Assembly (NCBI RefSeq): GCF_022406875.1
Contig: NZ_CP023018.1
Span: 1,771,460-1,835,459 of the forward strand
From: Ectothiorhodosinus mongolicus
GTDB taxonomy: Bacteria; Pseudomonadota; Gammaproteobacteria; Ectothiorhodospirales; Ectothiorhodospiraceae
Length of the DNA: 64,000 bases
Direction of reading: 5' to 3'
Under the pieces are notes generated by a model. The model did no database searches. It saw only the letters and a list, made by a program, of their open reading frames with translations, and had not been told where the DNA came from. Of this stretch, positions 39,035 to 47,467 are shown piece by piece (within the stretch, counting starts at the first letter, position 1; the number at the start of each line of letters is the position of its first letter). The position numbers and the translations under genes were made by a program.

Positions 39035-39061
39035 GCACAACAAGCACGCGGTTAGGGGTTT

Positions 39062-40126
39062 ATGAGGAAAGCGTCGGATTATCAGTGGCTGGAAGCGCTG
39101 CGCGAGAGTTTAGGCGCCAATAGTGACAGTGCTCAGGTGCTGATTGCCACCTCCGATGGTGCGCGCCATATCGAGATGTCGCGGCGAGATATCGACCGCT
39201 TGCTGGCCGACCATGACAGACGCATCAAAGGCCAAAAGCGCCTCTTCACGTGGATTGTCACCATGGTGCTCATTGCATTGATGGCCACCGGCGCTAATTA
39301 TTTCTTGCTCAGTGGTCAATACGCCCAGCGCTCTGGCGAATATCAGCAATTGACCAATGCGCTGGATGAATTGCTGTACACCGCGCGGTCGGATACCACG
39401 CTACCCATCAGTCTTGATCCCAATGATTTAGAACGCAATGTGCGTGAACTTTCATCGGTGCTGGCCTACACGGATCAGGCGTTTCGTATCTATGTCGAGT
39501 CCACCCGCCCGTTACTGGGTGAGCGCCGCCAAGCACTGCAAGAGAGTCTGGGTTCTGCCGGATTTGAACTTGAGCGAGTGCAACAGGTGATGCAGGAGTC
39601 TCAGCCCGTCGGTGGTATGTTGGTGGATCGCGAAATCAGCCGTATCTTGGATTTATATCTCGATGATCCAATCTACAACGAGCTTGAGGCTCTGAGCATG
39701 CTAGATACCTTCGCGGACTCACTGCCCAATGCGCGTCCGGTGGTAGCTGGCCGAGTGACTTCGCCCTTTGGCATGCGGCGTCACCCCGTGACCGGACGTT
39801 TTGCGCCCCATCGCGGCGTTGATTTTGTCTCTTATGAAGACCGCAGTATCCTCGCCGCCGGAGCAGGGCGGGTGAGTTTTGCGGCGCGCGATGGCGGCTT
39901 TGGCAAGGTGGTAATCGTGGACCATGGTATGGGTATCGAATCACTTTACGCCCATTTGGCTTCGTTTGATGTCGAGGAAGGTCAGTGGGTAGAAAAGGGC
40001 GACCAGCTGGGCGTCATGGGCGCCACCGGCCGCACCAGCGGTATCCACCTGCATTACGAAGTGCGCTTTAATGGGCGCTATCTAGATCCGCTGAAAGTCT
40101 TTGAGGTGGGCAGTTATGTTCGGTAA
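39062..40126 (+). CDS. M23 (LytM-type) membrane-anchored peptidase
   Basis: The 354-residue protein has a cytoplasmic N-terminus (about 1-60), one membrane segment (WIVTMVLIALMATGANYFLL), a periplasmic helical region, and a C-terminal M23 domain from about residue 230. Zinc ligands and catalytic residues are intact: HRGVD (His, Asp) and HLHYEV (second His). Such enzymes cut peptide cross-links in peptidoglycan. M23 peptidases encoded beside bactofilins shape cells, as with CcmA and Csd1 in Helicobacter. The stop overlaps the start of bactofilin 3 by 11 nt, so they are translationally linked. Confidence 0.92.
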   Translation: MRKASDYQWLEALRESLGANSDSAQVLIATSDGARHIEMSRRDIDRLLADHDRRIKGQKRLFTWIVTMVLIALMATGANYFLLSGQYAQRSGEYQQLTNALDELLYTARSDTTLPISLDPNDLERNVRELSSVLAYTDQAFRIYVESTRPLLGERRQALQESLGSAGFELERVQQVMQESQPVGGMLVDREISRILDLYLDDPIYNELEALSMLDTFADSLPNARPVVAGRVTSPFGMRRHPVTGRFAPHRGVDFVSYEDRSILAAGAGRVSFAARDGGFGKVVIVDHGMGIESLYAHLASFDVEEGQWVEKGDQLGVMGATGRTSGIHLHYEVRFNGRYLDPLKVFEVGSYVR

Positions 40127-40577
40127 GAAAAAACAAACCCCAGAGATGCCCGTGCAACCCGGTCAAGTAAAGGTGGGCTCACAGTCAGCTGACATGACCA
40201 AGCCGCAAACACCGCCATCAGATTCTGCGTTGGTTGCTAAGGTGCCGCCCAAAGCCAATGGCGAGGTTCCCGTCAAAGCATCCGTGGTCAGTGAGGGTAC
40301 ACTTGTCAAAGGCTTTATTGAGGCCAAAGGACCGCTGCATTTCCTCGGTCACATCGAGGGTGAGGTGAAAGCTCCGCAAGTATCGTTGGGGGCTTCAGCC
40401 CAGCTTAAAGGCATTATCCGTTGCGAACAGCTCTCCTTGCATGGGCGCATTGATGGCGAAATCCACTGCCGCGAGCTCGTCGTTGGCCGCACCGCCCACA
40501 TCCAAGGCTCTGTCCACTGCGAGTCCATCTCGCTTGAGACCGGCGCCACCCTCAACGGCGACATCCAAGTCAAATAA
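40116..40577 (+). CDS. Bactofilin 3
   Basis: The 153-residue protein has a longer N-terminal tail (about 55 residues, starting MFGKKKQTPEMP, a basic start that may bind the membrane) before the bactofilin core GTLVKGFIEAKGPLHFLGHIEGEV, LKGIIRCEQLSLHGRIDGEI and HIQGSVHCESISLETGATLNGDI. ATG 40116 lies inside the end of the peptidase gene. The core is closest in style to the classical bactofilins; the other two paralogues lack such a tail. Confidence 0.9.
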   Translation: MFGKKKQTPEMPVQPGQVKVGSQSADMTKPQTPPSDSALVAKVPPKANGEVPVKASVVSEGTLVKGFIEAKGPLHFLGHIEGEVKAPQVSLGASAQLKGIIRCEQLSLHGRIDGEIHCRELVVGRTAHIQGSVHCESISLETGATLNGDIQVK

Positions 40578-40611
40578 TGGGGTACGACCCCTTTTGGGGT
40601 TGTACCCCATC
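40577..40611. repeat. Palindrome between convergent bactofilin and modC genes
   Basis: AATGGGGTACGACCCC, TTTT, GGGGTTGTACCCCAT form nearly perfect arms (one G-T mismatch). It starts at the last base of the bactofilin stop codon and ends at the modC stop codon, filling the whole gap. Confidence 0.9.
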
Positions 40612-41681
40612 TAGCTGCCCATGGCGGCGCTCTTGACCACTGCAAAAACAGCCATCCCAGGCCGCAGCCCAAGCATCGCTGAGGAGCGCTGACTCACGCG
40701 CGCTAACAAAGTGGTCTCACCAGCTTGGAGGCGCACAAGCGAGTAACCAGGATGGGGGTCATCAAATGTGTCCTGTACGCGCACCGGCAAATAATTCAAC
40801 ACACTCGTATCGGTGGGTTTGCTGAGACTGATCCCCACGTCCCGCGCCATAATGCGCACCCGAACAGGACCCCCCGCAGGCACGTGGGCGCCCGGCATCA
40901 GCAAGGTGCCCCCAGAAAAAGACAACTCCGTCAGATGATGCTCGACATGATACGCAGTCACTCGAGCATTAATCACCGCGGCTGCGCCCTCAGTGTAAGC
41001 CAAAGGCAAATCCGCGCGGGTCAGTATGTCTTGCAAAGGGCCTTGAGCCAATAACTGTCCCTCACTGAGCACAACCATATGATCAGCCAGTCGCATGACC
41101 TCATCGATATTGTGGCTGACATACAGTACCGGGATCGACAGCTCATCGCGCAGCCGCTCCAGGTAGGGCAGGATCTCCCCCTTGCTGATATCGTCGAGAG
41201 AAGCCATGGGCTCATCCATGAGCAACAGGCGCGGACTGGTCAAAAGCGCCCGAGCAATAGCCACACGCTGTTTTTGACCGCCGGATAATTCATCCGGAAA
41301 GCGTTGCAAAAGTTCCGATAAACCCAGCAACTCAATGGTCTCCTCCCAGCCCACGAGGCGTTGGTTGGCAGCAACCCTCTTAAGGCCATATTGCAGATTG
41401 CTTATCACCCGAAGATGGGGAAATAAACTCGGCTCTTGAAACACAAATCCCAGCGGCCGCAGATGGACTGGAGTGAAATGCCCCTCGTCCTGCCAAATCT
41501 CATCAAAAAAGCGCAGCGCACCGTCATAAAAATGCTCCAAGCCAGCAATGCAGCGAAGCAGGGTGGTTTTGCCAGAGCCAGATCGGCCGAACAATGCCGT
41601 GACGCCCTGACCGGGGATCTTGAGATCCACATCCAGCGCAAAGGCGCCGCGCTGCACCTGAAAACGCGCCGCAATGGTCAT
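40611..41681 (-). CDS. modC: Molybdate ABC transporter ATP-binding protein
   Basis: The 356-residue ATPase has Walker A FGRSGSGKTTLL (about residue 31), signature LSGGQKQRVAIAR, Walker B LLLMDEPMASLD, and a C-terminal TOBE/MOP domain (from about 285) of the kind that binds molybdate or tungstate. It powers import through ModB. ATG 41681 overlaps the modB stop (ATGA). Confidence 0.95.
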   Translation of the reverse strand: MTIAARFQVQRGAFALDVDLKIPGQGVTALFGRSGSGKTTLLRCIAGLEHFYDGALRFFDEIWQDEGHFTPVHLRPLGFVFQEPSLFPHLRVISNLQYGLKRVAANQRLVGWEETIELLGLSELLQRFPDELSGGQKQRVAIARALLTSPRLLLMDEPMASLDDISKGEILPYLERLRDELSIPVLYVSHNIDEVMRLADHMVVLSEGQLLAQGPLQDILTRADLPLAYTEGAAAVINARVTAYHVEHHLTELSFSGGTLLMPGAHVPAGGPVRVRIMARDVGISLSKPTDTSVLNYLPVRVQDTFDDPHPGYSLVRLQAGETTLLARVSQRSSAMLGLRPGMAVFAVVKSAAMGS

Positions 41682-42367
41682 GTCGCCAGACTCACGACTT
41701 TAAACTTGCGGTTCAAAGCAAACACCATCAGCAGCATCGAAAACGACAAAGCGACCAAAATCGCCGACAGCGTATGTGCCGAGGTGTAATCCATCGACTC
41801 AACGTGATTGAAGATCGCGATGGAGGCGACCTGAGTTTGGCCCGGGATGTTACCACCCACCATGATGATGACGCCAAACTCCCCCAGCGTGTGCGCAAAA
41901 GACAACACTGCTGCCGTCAAAAAGCCGCGTTTGGACAAGGGCAGGATGATGCTAAAAAACCGGTCCAGCGGTGAAGCGCGCAGCGTTGCCGCGACCTCAA
42001 GAATACGCCCCCCAGCGGCCTGAAAGGCGTTGGTTAACGGCTGCATCACAAACGGCAGGGAGTAAATCATCGAGCCAATTACCAGCCCCGTAAAACTAAA
42101 GGCCAGATGATTAAACCCCAGCGCCTCGAGGCTGCCGCCTACCCAACCTTGCGGTCCCAATAAAAGCAGCAGATAAAACCCCAACACCGTCGGCGGCAGC
42201 ACCAAAGGCAGCATCACCAGCGCCTCGATCACGGTTTTGCCACGCCACTGCGTATGCGCCAGCCACCAAGCCACAGGCGCACACAACACCAAAAGAATAC
42301 TCGTGCTGATTAGCGCCAGCTTAAACGTGATCCAAAGCGCGGTAGCATCCTGCGGTGAAAGCATCAT
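41678..42367 (-). CDS. modB: Molybdate ABC transporter permease
   Basis: The 229-residue protein has five to six membrane segments and the cytoplasmic EAA loop that contacts ModC (EVAATLRASPLDRFFSIILPLSKRG). LPLVLPPTVLGFYLLLLLG is typical of ModB. It is coupled to modC. The upstream 123 nt contain two palindromic elements that separate it from modA, which is unusual for this operon. Confidence 0.95.
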   Translation of the reverse strand: MMLSPQDATALWITFKLALISTSILLVLCAPVAWWLAHTQWRGKTVIEALVMLPLVLPPTVLGFYLLLLLGPQGWVGGSLEALGFNHLAFSFTGLVIGSMIYSLPFVMQPLTNAFQAAGGRILEVAATLRASPLDRFFSIILPLSKRGFLTAAVLSFAHTLGEFGVIIMVGGNIPGQTQVASIAIFNHVESMDYTSAHTLSAILVALSFSMLLMVFALNRKFKVVSLAT

Positions 42368-42395
42368 TCAAAAACCGGGACAGATTTATTTTTGG
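42368..42395. repeat. GGGACAGATTTATTTTT-type element before modB
   Basis: AAAAACCGGGACAGATTTAT and TTTTGGGG lie directly upstream of the modB start codon, where a ribosome-binding site would be expected on the minus strand. Confidence 0.75.
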
Positions 42396-42464
42396 GGTGA
42401 ACCACAAACAAGATGCGCCTGGCACGACTCGGAATAATAAACAGTGACATGAGCGCGATGATAG

Positions 42465-42490
42465 CAAAAAAGGGGTCTGTCCCCTTTTTT
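42465..42490. repeat. Terminator-like palindrome at the modA 3' end
   Basis: AAAAAAGGGGTCTGTCCCCT plus TTTTT, ending one base before the modA stop codon. The hairpin with T tract could end transcription between modA and modBC. Confidence 0.88.
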
Positions 42491-43273
42491 CTAGTGATAG
42501 CCGGCAGCCTCAATAACTGCTCGCGCTTCGGGCCCTCGCATCCAGGCCATGAACCGCTCAGCGGCCTCGCGTTCGCAGGTGCGCTTTAGGATAATTGCCT
42601 GTTGCTCAATGGGGTCGTACCCCATTTGTGGTGGCATCCAGTACGAGCCAGGCACTCGACCTTCAGCGTCGCGAACCTGAGCCAGTGCCACGAAGCCCAG
42701 CTCCGCCGCGCCCGAGGCCACTTGCTGATAAGTCTGGCCCACTCCTTGACCACGCACCAGCCGCCGCTGGGTATTCAGTTCGTCCCAGACACCCATGTGC
42801 ATCATGACCTGCTGCGCCGCTACGCCGTAGGGGGCCGTGCGCGGATCTGCCATCGCTAAAAAACGAAAATCACCGCTGTGCAAAACCTCACCCGCTGAAT
42901 CCACAACCTCCTCACGTCGCGACCAGAGCACCAGAACTCCCTGGGCATAGGTAAAGCGGGACTCAGGGATACCAAGCCCTTCCTCGGCCAGGCGTTCGGG
43001 GCGCACAGCATCAGCGGAGAAAAACACATCAAACGGCGCGCCATTGACAATTTGCGTGTATAGCGCCCCCGATGCCCCAGAGCTTAGAGTGATTTGCGTC
43101 CCAGTCTCCTCACCGTACAACGCGCTCAGCGTTTGTAATGTCCCAAAAAAGTTCGCGGTCACAGCAACGCGCAGCTCAGCCGCGCCCAACACCGGGGAGA
43201 GGCCCAGCAGAATGGCCGCCAAAAAGGGGACGCATTTATTTTGAGTTACGAGCCCCATCAATTTGTTCCACAT
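42491..43273 (-). CDS. modA: Molybdate-binding periplasmic protein
   Basis: The 260-residue binding protein has a signal peptide ending near LGAAELRVAVTANF, then LSSGASGALYTQIVNGAPFDVFFSADAVRPERL and the anion-binding region. It delivers molybdate to ModBC for enzymes such as MsrP. Two elements of the dispersed family lie in the gene. A GGGGACGCATTTATTTT copy (43221-43243) forms the signal peptide segment QNKCVPF, and a GGGGTCGTACCCC copy (42611-42623) encodes MGYDP in the C-terminal lobe. Start ATG 43273 fits a signal peptide of about 31 residues. Confidence 0.93.
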   Translation of the reverse strand: MWNKLMGLVTQNKCVPFLAAILLGLSPVLGAAELRVAVTANFFGTLQTLSALYGEETGTQITLSSGASGALYTQIVNGAPFDVFFSADAVRPERLAEEGLGIPESRFTYAQGVLVLWSRREEVVDSAGEVLHSGDFRFLAMADPRTAPYGVAAQQVMMHMGVWDELNTQRRLVRGQGVGQTYQQVASGAAELGFVALAQVRDAEGRVPGSYWMPPQMGYDPIEQQAIILKRTCEREAAERFMAWMRGPEARAVIEAAGYH

Positions 43274-43301
43274 CGTGGCACGCTAACTCCCCAAGTTAAG
43301 T

Positions 43302-43351
43302 AAGGGGTCAGACCCCTGTGGATAAAAAAAATAAATCTGTCCCGGTTTTTA
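43302..43351. repeat. Palindromic element with DnaA-box-like TGTGGATAA
   Basis: AGGGGTCAGACCCC is followed by TGTGGATAA (43317-43325) and then AAATAAATCTGTCCCGG with a TTTTT tail. It fills the space between the modA start side and the hslR stop codon. Confidence 0.88.
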
Positions 43352-43747
43352 CTAAGTTCGCTTGAGATCGGCTAATCGCCGCCGATCGCGCTTATCCGGC
43401 CGGTTGTGCGGATGTGGTGTGGTCAACGCTCCCAAGCGTTGCAGCTGCCTTTGCCGCTCACGAGTAGCGATACTCTCGGGCGTCTCTTCATAAAGCTGCT
43501 GAGCCCGTGCTGCAGGCCCACGCTTATCATCCAGATCCATCACCTTAACGAAAAAGGTGACAGACCCCTTTTTGATGCTCAGCTCATCCCCGATGCGCAG
43601 TTCGCGAGACGGCTTCGCGGCACCGCCGCCCACGCTGACATGCCCCGCTCTAATGGCCTCCACAGCCAATCGCCGCGTTTTAAAAAACCGTGCAGCCCAA
43701 AGCCAAAGGTCGAGGCGAACACGAGTCTCTGAGTCTTTGCCGCGCAA
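43352..43747 (-). CDS. hslR: S4-domain RNA-binding heat shock protein Hsp15
   Basis: The 131-residue protein has the S4 motif RVRLDLWLWAARFFKTRRLAVEAIRAGHVSVGG and the Hsp15 tail YEETPESIATRERQRQ with PHPHNRPDKRDRR. Hsp15 recycles 50S subunits that still carry a nascent chain. The start is TTG 43747, as no ATG or GTG lies before the S4 motif. A copy of the GACAGACCCC-type element (43551-43573) encodes KKGSVTFFVK in the middle of the protein. Confidence 0.9.
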   Translation of the reverse strand: MRGKDSETRVRLDLWLWAARFFKTRRLAVEAIRAGHVSVGGGAAKPSRELRIGDELSIKKGSVTFFVKVMDLDDKRGPAARAQQLYEETPESIATRERQRQLQRLGALTTPHPHNRPDKRDRRRLADLKRT

Positions 43748-43819
43748 GATTCACTCCGTCAAAGTCACCCTAGGCGCTACTATCCCAATCGCGCCAAGCA
43801 ACCACAAGCCTTGTTTCAA

Positions 43820-43866
43820 AATGGGGTCTGACCCCTGTGGATAAAAAAATAAATCTGTCCCGGTTT
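43820..43866. repeat. Palindromic element with DnaA-box-like TGTGGATAA
   Basis: GGGGTCTGACCCC (43823-43835) runs into TGTGGATAA (43836-43844), then AATAAATCTGTCCCGGTTTT. It lies in the 118-nt gap between hslR and the MFS gene, ending at the MFS stop codon. Confidence 0.88.
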
Positions 43867-45092
43867 TAATCAACTGCGTCGCGGTGATACGAGCGCATCG
43901 CGGCCACGAAGCTGATGATGGCAATGGTGGCGCAAACGATGATCAGCGAGAAGATGGCCTGTGACGCGGCATACTGGCCTTCAAACGCGCGATCCATGAG
44001 GAAGCCTGCGATCGGTGGCCCAAGGCCCAGTCCTCCAACGCTCATGACGAATAAGTACACGGCTCCCGCCAAAGCCCGCTGATCGGGCCTCACCATGAAC
44101 TGAATCAGCGCGGCGGCAACGCCATTAAAAGAGAAGGAAAACAAGACCGCCGTACCGAGCAAAATCAAAGCGGTGAAGCCGTCATCCGCAAAAAGCCCTA
44201 GCCCATAAAGCGGTAGCGCCGCGACGATTGCAATAATCCCAATCCAAAAGCGCCGCGCTGGATTTTTACGCGCAAGATAATCAGCGAGTAGGCCCATAAA
44301 AATGACGGTCACAGCGACGCCAAGCTGGAACCAGCCATAGTGCCGAATCAGATCAGGGCGCTCAAACACATCGACAAAAATGATGCTGATAAATGCCAGT
44401 ACCGTGTAACCGATGACCCCCAGCATGCCAAAGCCGAGCAGATGCAGCTGAATCGTGCGCTTGCCCAGCATGTCGCGCAGGCTGGCAAAAATGTCACCGA
44501 CGAAAGTTCCGGCAACGAACCGGTTTACGCGCACATCGCGAATGAAGAAACAGGCCACCGGCGCCAACAGCAGCCCCGGAAGGCCAACCACCACCATGGC
44601 GGTTTGCCAGTCGGTATTTTGCGCCACAGTCCCGCCGACCAAAAAGGACAGGCCGATGCCGATGAAAATGGCCGAGGCATACACCGAAAAAATACTGGCC
44701 CGTAGTTCCGGGCGGAAGGTTTCTGCGAGCAGCGCATAGGCCGCAGGGCTGAGCATGGCCTGACTCACCCCCAGGATCAGGCGATACACCACGAGCATCG
44801 CAAATGAAGTTGCGAACCCGCTCAGTACAGTCACTAAACTCCAAGCGAACACCGCAATCGCAATCATCTTGCGCCGCGACCATTGATCAGCCAGTCGCCC
44901 CATGGGGATGCCGGCAACGGCATAGATCAACGAAAAGGCGGTGCCATACAGCAGGCCGATTTGCACATTGGTTAGCTCGAAATGCGCGCGGATTTGTGGC
45001 GCGAGCACGGCAACGATCTGCCGATCCACAAAACTCAGCACATAAATCAAAAACAGGATGACGATCAGCCAGAACGAATAGCGTCTAAACAC
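43866..45092 (-). CDS. MFS transporter, spinster-like
   Basis: The 408-residue protein has twelve membrane segments and the MFS motif A GRLADQWSRRKM between helices 2 and 3. The N-terminal FLIYVLSFVDRQIVAVLAPQIRAHF is typical of the spinster-like or aromatic acid-type MFS members. The substrate cannot be read from the sequence. The start is GTG 45092, with no good ribosome-binding site. The gene is flanked by palindromic elements on both sides. Confidence 0.88.
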   Translation of the reverse strand: MFRRYSFWLIVILFLIYVLSFVDRQIVAVLAPQIRAHFELTNVQIGLLYGTAFSLIYAVAGIPMGRLADQWSRRKMIAIAVFAWSLVTVLSGFATSFAMLVVYRLILGVSQAMLSPAAYALLAETFRPELRASIFSVYASAIFIGIGLSFLVGGTVAQNTDWQTAMVVVGLPGLLLAPVACFFIRDVRVNRFVAGTFVGDIFASLRDMLGKRTIQLHLLGFGMLGVIGYTVLAFISIIFVDVFERPDLIRHYGWFQLGVAVTVIFMGLLADYLARKNPARRFWIGIIAIVAALPLYGLGLFADDGFTALILLGTAVLFSFSFNGVAAALIQFMVRPDQRALAGAVYLFVMSVGGLGLGPPIAGFLMDRAFEGQYAASQAIFSLIIVCATIAIISFVAAMRSYHRDAVD

Positions 45093-45104
45093 CTATGCAG
45101 CACC

Positions 45105-45165
45105 AAAAAAGGGGTCAGACCCCTGTGGATAAAGTGGGGTACGACCCCGACAGATTTATTTAATT
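45105..45165. repeat. Palindromic element with DnaA-box-like TGTGGATAA
   Basis: AAAAAAGGGGTCAGACCCC runs into TGTGGATAA (45124-45132), then GTGGGGTACGACCCC and GACAGATTTATTT, so three family motifs are fused. It lies upstream of the MFS gene. Confidence 0.88.
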
Positions 45166-45200
45166 TATTTTGAGCATAAACTGTAAAAAGCATTATGCCA

Positions 45201-45821
45201 TCAGGTGAAATTAACGCGGTACTGAGTAGCAGCTCTTACCAGCCGAGAGCCACTCATACCCATCTTGCGGGTGATATTGCGTCGGTGTGTCAAAATGGTG
45301 CTCACTGAGCGCTCCATACGCTCAGCAATGTCTTGGTTTCGTAAGCCCTCGCCGATGAGCATGAAAATCTGCATCTCGCGTCTTGTGAATAAATCCCTTG
45401 GGTTTTGGGTCAATGAATAAGGCTGGATTTTACCCATCATCTGACGGATTGGGTTTAAGAGCGTGTTGTAAGCGGAGGCCTTGTCAACAATGGCACCTAA
45501 GTGGGGGTCGAGCCATTGGGGGGCGATAAAATTATCGGCCTCGCCTGACAAGACAATGACCTGTGCGTCTGGGTTGATCTCTCGTAACAAATGTTGCGCA
45601 ACACGCAAACCCGAGCCATCTGGCAGAAATAAATCCAGAAGCAGCAGATCCGGCTTGTGCGTCGCGCATGCCGATATGCCCGCCGCCACGCTATGTGCCA
45701 CTTCACACACGTTGACATCTGATATGTTGCGAAGCAGCATCGAGAGCATTTCGGCAAACATACGTTCATCTTCAAGGATGACTGCCTTGAGAGATTGCTT
45801 GTCCGTTTGATGCATTAGCAT
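45201..45821 (-). CDS. LuxR-type response regulator
   Basis: The 206-residue protein has a receiver domain with the acidic pocket ILEDER, phosphorylation Asp in LLLLDLFLPDGSG (about residue 63) and the Lys in VDKAS, then a LuxR helix-turn-helix (LFTRREMQIFMLIGEGLRNQDIAERM, about 140-200). It should bind DNA when phosphorylated by the adjacent kinase. Two starts are possible: ATG 45821, overlapping the kinase stop, or ATG 45815, two codons on, which is better spaced from GAGGA. No target gene is evident. Confidence 0.92.
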   Translation of the reverse strand: MLMHQTDKQSLKAVILEDERMFAEMLSMLLRNISDVNVCEVAHSVAAGISACATHKPDLLLLDLFLPDGSGLRVAQHLLREINPDAQVIVLSGEADNFIAPQWLDPHLGAIVDKASAYNTLLNPIRQMMGKIQPYSLTQNPRDLFTRREMQIFMLIGEGLRNQDIAERMERSVSTILTHRRNITRKMGMSGSRLVRAATQYRVNFT

Positions 45822-47287
45822 GGTTCCTCGTTTGCTTGATTAAGAAGTATGTTGAAACAAGCACCCTGACCGGGTGTTGATTGTGCGATCAACCCCGCTT
45901 GGGTGCGCCTAATGAAGCTTCTGATCATGAATAGCCCCAAACCATGGCCCATGGATTGCTCCTTGGTTGTGTAGAGGGGGTCGAATAAGTGGGCTTTCTG
46001 TCTTTTGTTGAAACCATGGCCAGTGTCGCAGGCTGAGATCTGAACGTATTCGCCTGTCGGTAAATCACCAACGTCCAAAGCTATTTCGCCGTCCCATTCG
46101 TACAAACTGGCCCTAAAAATTAGTTGGCCGCCATCTGGCATCGCATCTCGGCTGTTCAGTGCGAGGTTGAGCAGCGCCATAAGCAGAAAACCAGGATGAC
46201 TGAGCACTACCCAATCCGTATCTATCGATGACCACTGAATCTTGATCTCCGGACCCAAGATATTTTGTAACAGCGCGCGGAGTTCGTCGAAGATCTTGCA
46301 CACGGCCACTGGCTGCAACTGAAGTTTTTGATCACTGCCGAGGCTCAGCAGTCCGTTGGTGAGCATGTGTGCATGCTTTAATGCGCCACCCATGATTTCC
46401 AAAGGCGCATGCATTTCATCCCAGCTCTTCTTGTCCTTAACTGTATTTAGTGTGCCGTGTCCCATCTGCAGGACACCCAATAAATTATTGAAGTCATGCG
46501 CTAAACCGCGTGCCATAAAACTAATCGTCTCATACTGATTCGCTTTCAAACGCAGAGCCTCCGTGCTTTTTCTCTCATGTTCTAAGAGTTGGGCTTGTTT
46601 GAGTGAAATCTCTCGCTCAAGCAGTTCTCTGTCTGCATCTTCCTTAAGCAGCAAAATTAATCCCGGCGTCTGTATGATTACTGCTAAAAAGGCGATCAGG
46701 AAAAGCATTAAATTGCCCGCGGTAATAACGAACAAACTCAGCTCGCTAAGTAGCAGGGTCTCTCCGGCCCGGTATAGAAAAATGCTGGCGGTAATCAGAT
46801 GCGTGAAGGCAATGGTTCGCGCTGGGATTGAATCTCGTCGTGAGGCTGTAATCAGCAGCAAAAACATGGCTAACTGCATTGCCAGAGAAAGGATTGAAAA
46901 AAGAAAAATTCGGTGGTTTACGGTAATCCCAGGCACATCGACAAGGATCATTAGGTTAAAGGCCGTCACGCCAATGAGAGAGAAAATTATCACGTACTTT
47001 TGCAGATGCTCGCGCTCAAAATACCCAAGATAAGCTGTCAGCAGAGCTCCTTGACCTAAAATGATCAAACTATTACCTACATGTAGGGTTAATAGGTCGG
47101 GATAAATGCCACGCAGGGATACACATAAAATCCCCAGACCGATGAGCAGCATACCCGCACCCCAATGCGGCAAGATCGGCGTGGGCGCGTAGCGGCGAAA
47201 CAGAATCGCAATGCCACCGGCCACGAGATGGCCAAAGCTGCTAGCAAGCAGCAGAGTTCGCTGGTCAAAGGTCTCTAGAAACCACAT
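45815..47287 (-). CDS. Membrane sensor histidine kinase
   Basis: The 490-residue kinase has a hydrophobic N-terminal half with about seven membrane segments (12-30, 42-60, 70-90, 98-118, 128-148, 155-175, 185-212) and no obvious periplasmic domain. A coiled-coil linker leads to GLAHDFNNLLGVLQ (His about 264), the N-box LNLALNSRDAMPDGG, and the ATP lid with DTGHGF and GHGLGLF. The signal may be a membrane or quinone-related property. It shares an operon with the response regulator. Confidence 0.92.
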   Translation of the reverse strand: MWFLETFDQRTLLLASSFGHLVAGGIAILFRRYAPTPILPHWGAGMLLIGLGILCVSLRGIYPDLLTLHVGNSLIILGQGALLTAYLGYFEREHLQKYVIIFSLIGVTAFNLMILVDVPGITVNHRIFLFSILSLAMQLAMFLLLITASRRDSIPARTIAFTHLITASIFLYRAGETLLLSELSLFVITAGNLMLFLIAFLAVIIQTPGLILLLKEDADRELLEREISLKQAQLLEHERKSTEALRLKANQYETISFMARGLAHDFNNLLGVLQMGHGTLNTVKDKKSWDEMHAPLEIMGGALKHAHMLTNGLLSLGSDQKLQLQPVAVCKIFDELRALLQNILGPEIKIQWSSIDTDWVVLSHPGFLLMALLNLALNSRDAMPDGGQLIFRASLYEWDGEIALDVGDLPTGEYVQISACDTGHGFNKRQKAHLFDPLYTTKEQSMGHGLGLFMIRSFIRRTQAGLIAQSTPGQGACFNILLNQANEEPC

Positions 47288-47360
47288 GCCGTTATATTAG
47301 ACAGTTTCTTGGCGTATTGATTGATCACATTTGGGTAAAAAGCTACTCGAACTACCCAAT

Positions 47361-47437
47361 GGATTTATTTGGGGTCAGACCCCTGTGGATAAAGTTGGGA
47401 TAGGGTCTGAAAAGGGGACGGATTTATTTTTGAGGGA
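47361..47437. repeat. Palindromic element with DnaA-box-like TGTGGATAA
   Basis: GGATTTATTT, GGGGTCAGACCCC and TGTGGATAA (47384-47392) are followed by a degenerate copy and AAAAGGGGACGGATTTATTT. It lies in the 180-nt gap between the kinase start and the DUF6746-like gene; I see nothing else in that gap. Confidence 0.85.
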
Positions 47438-47467
47438 AAACCCAAAAGATTATGCCTCCCTTCTTAC

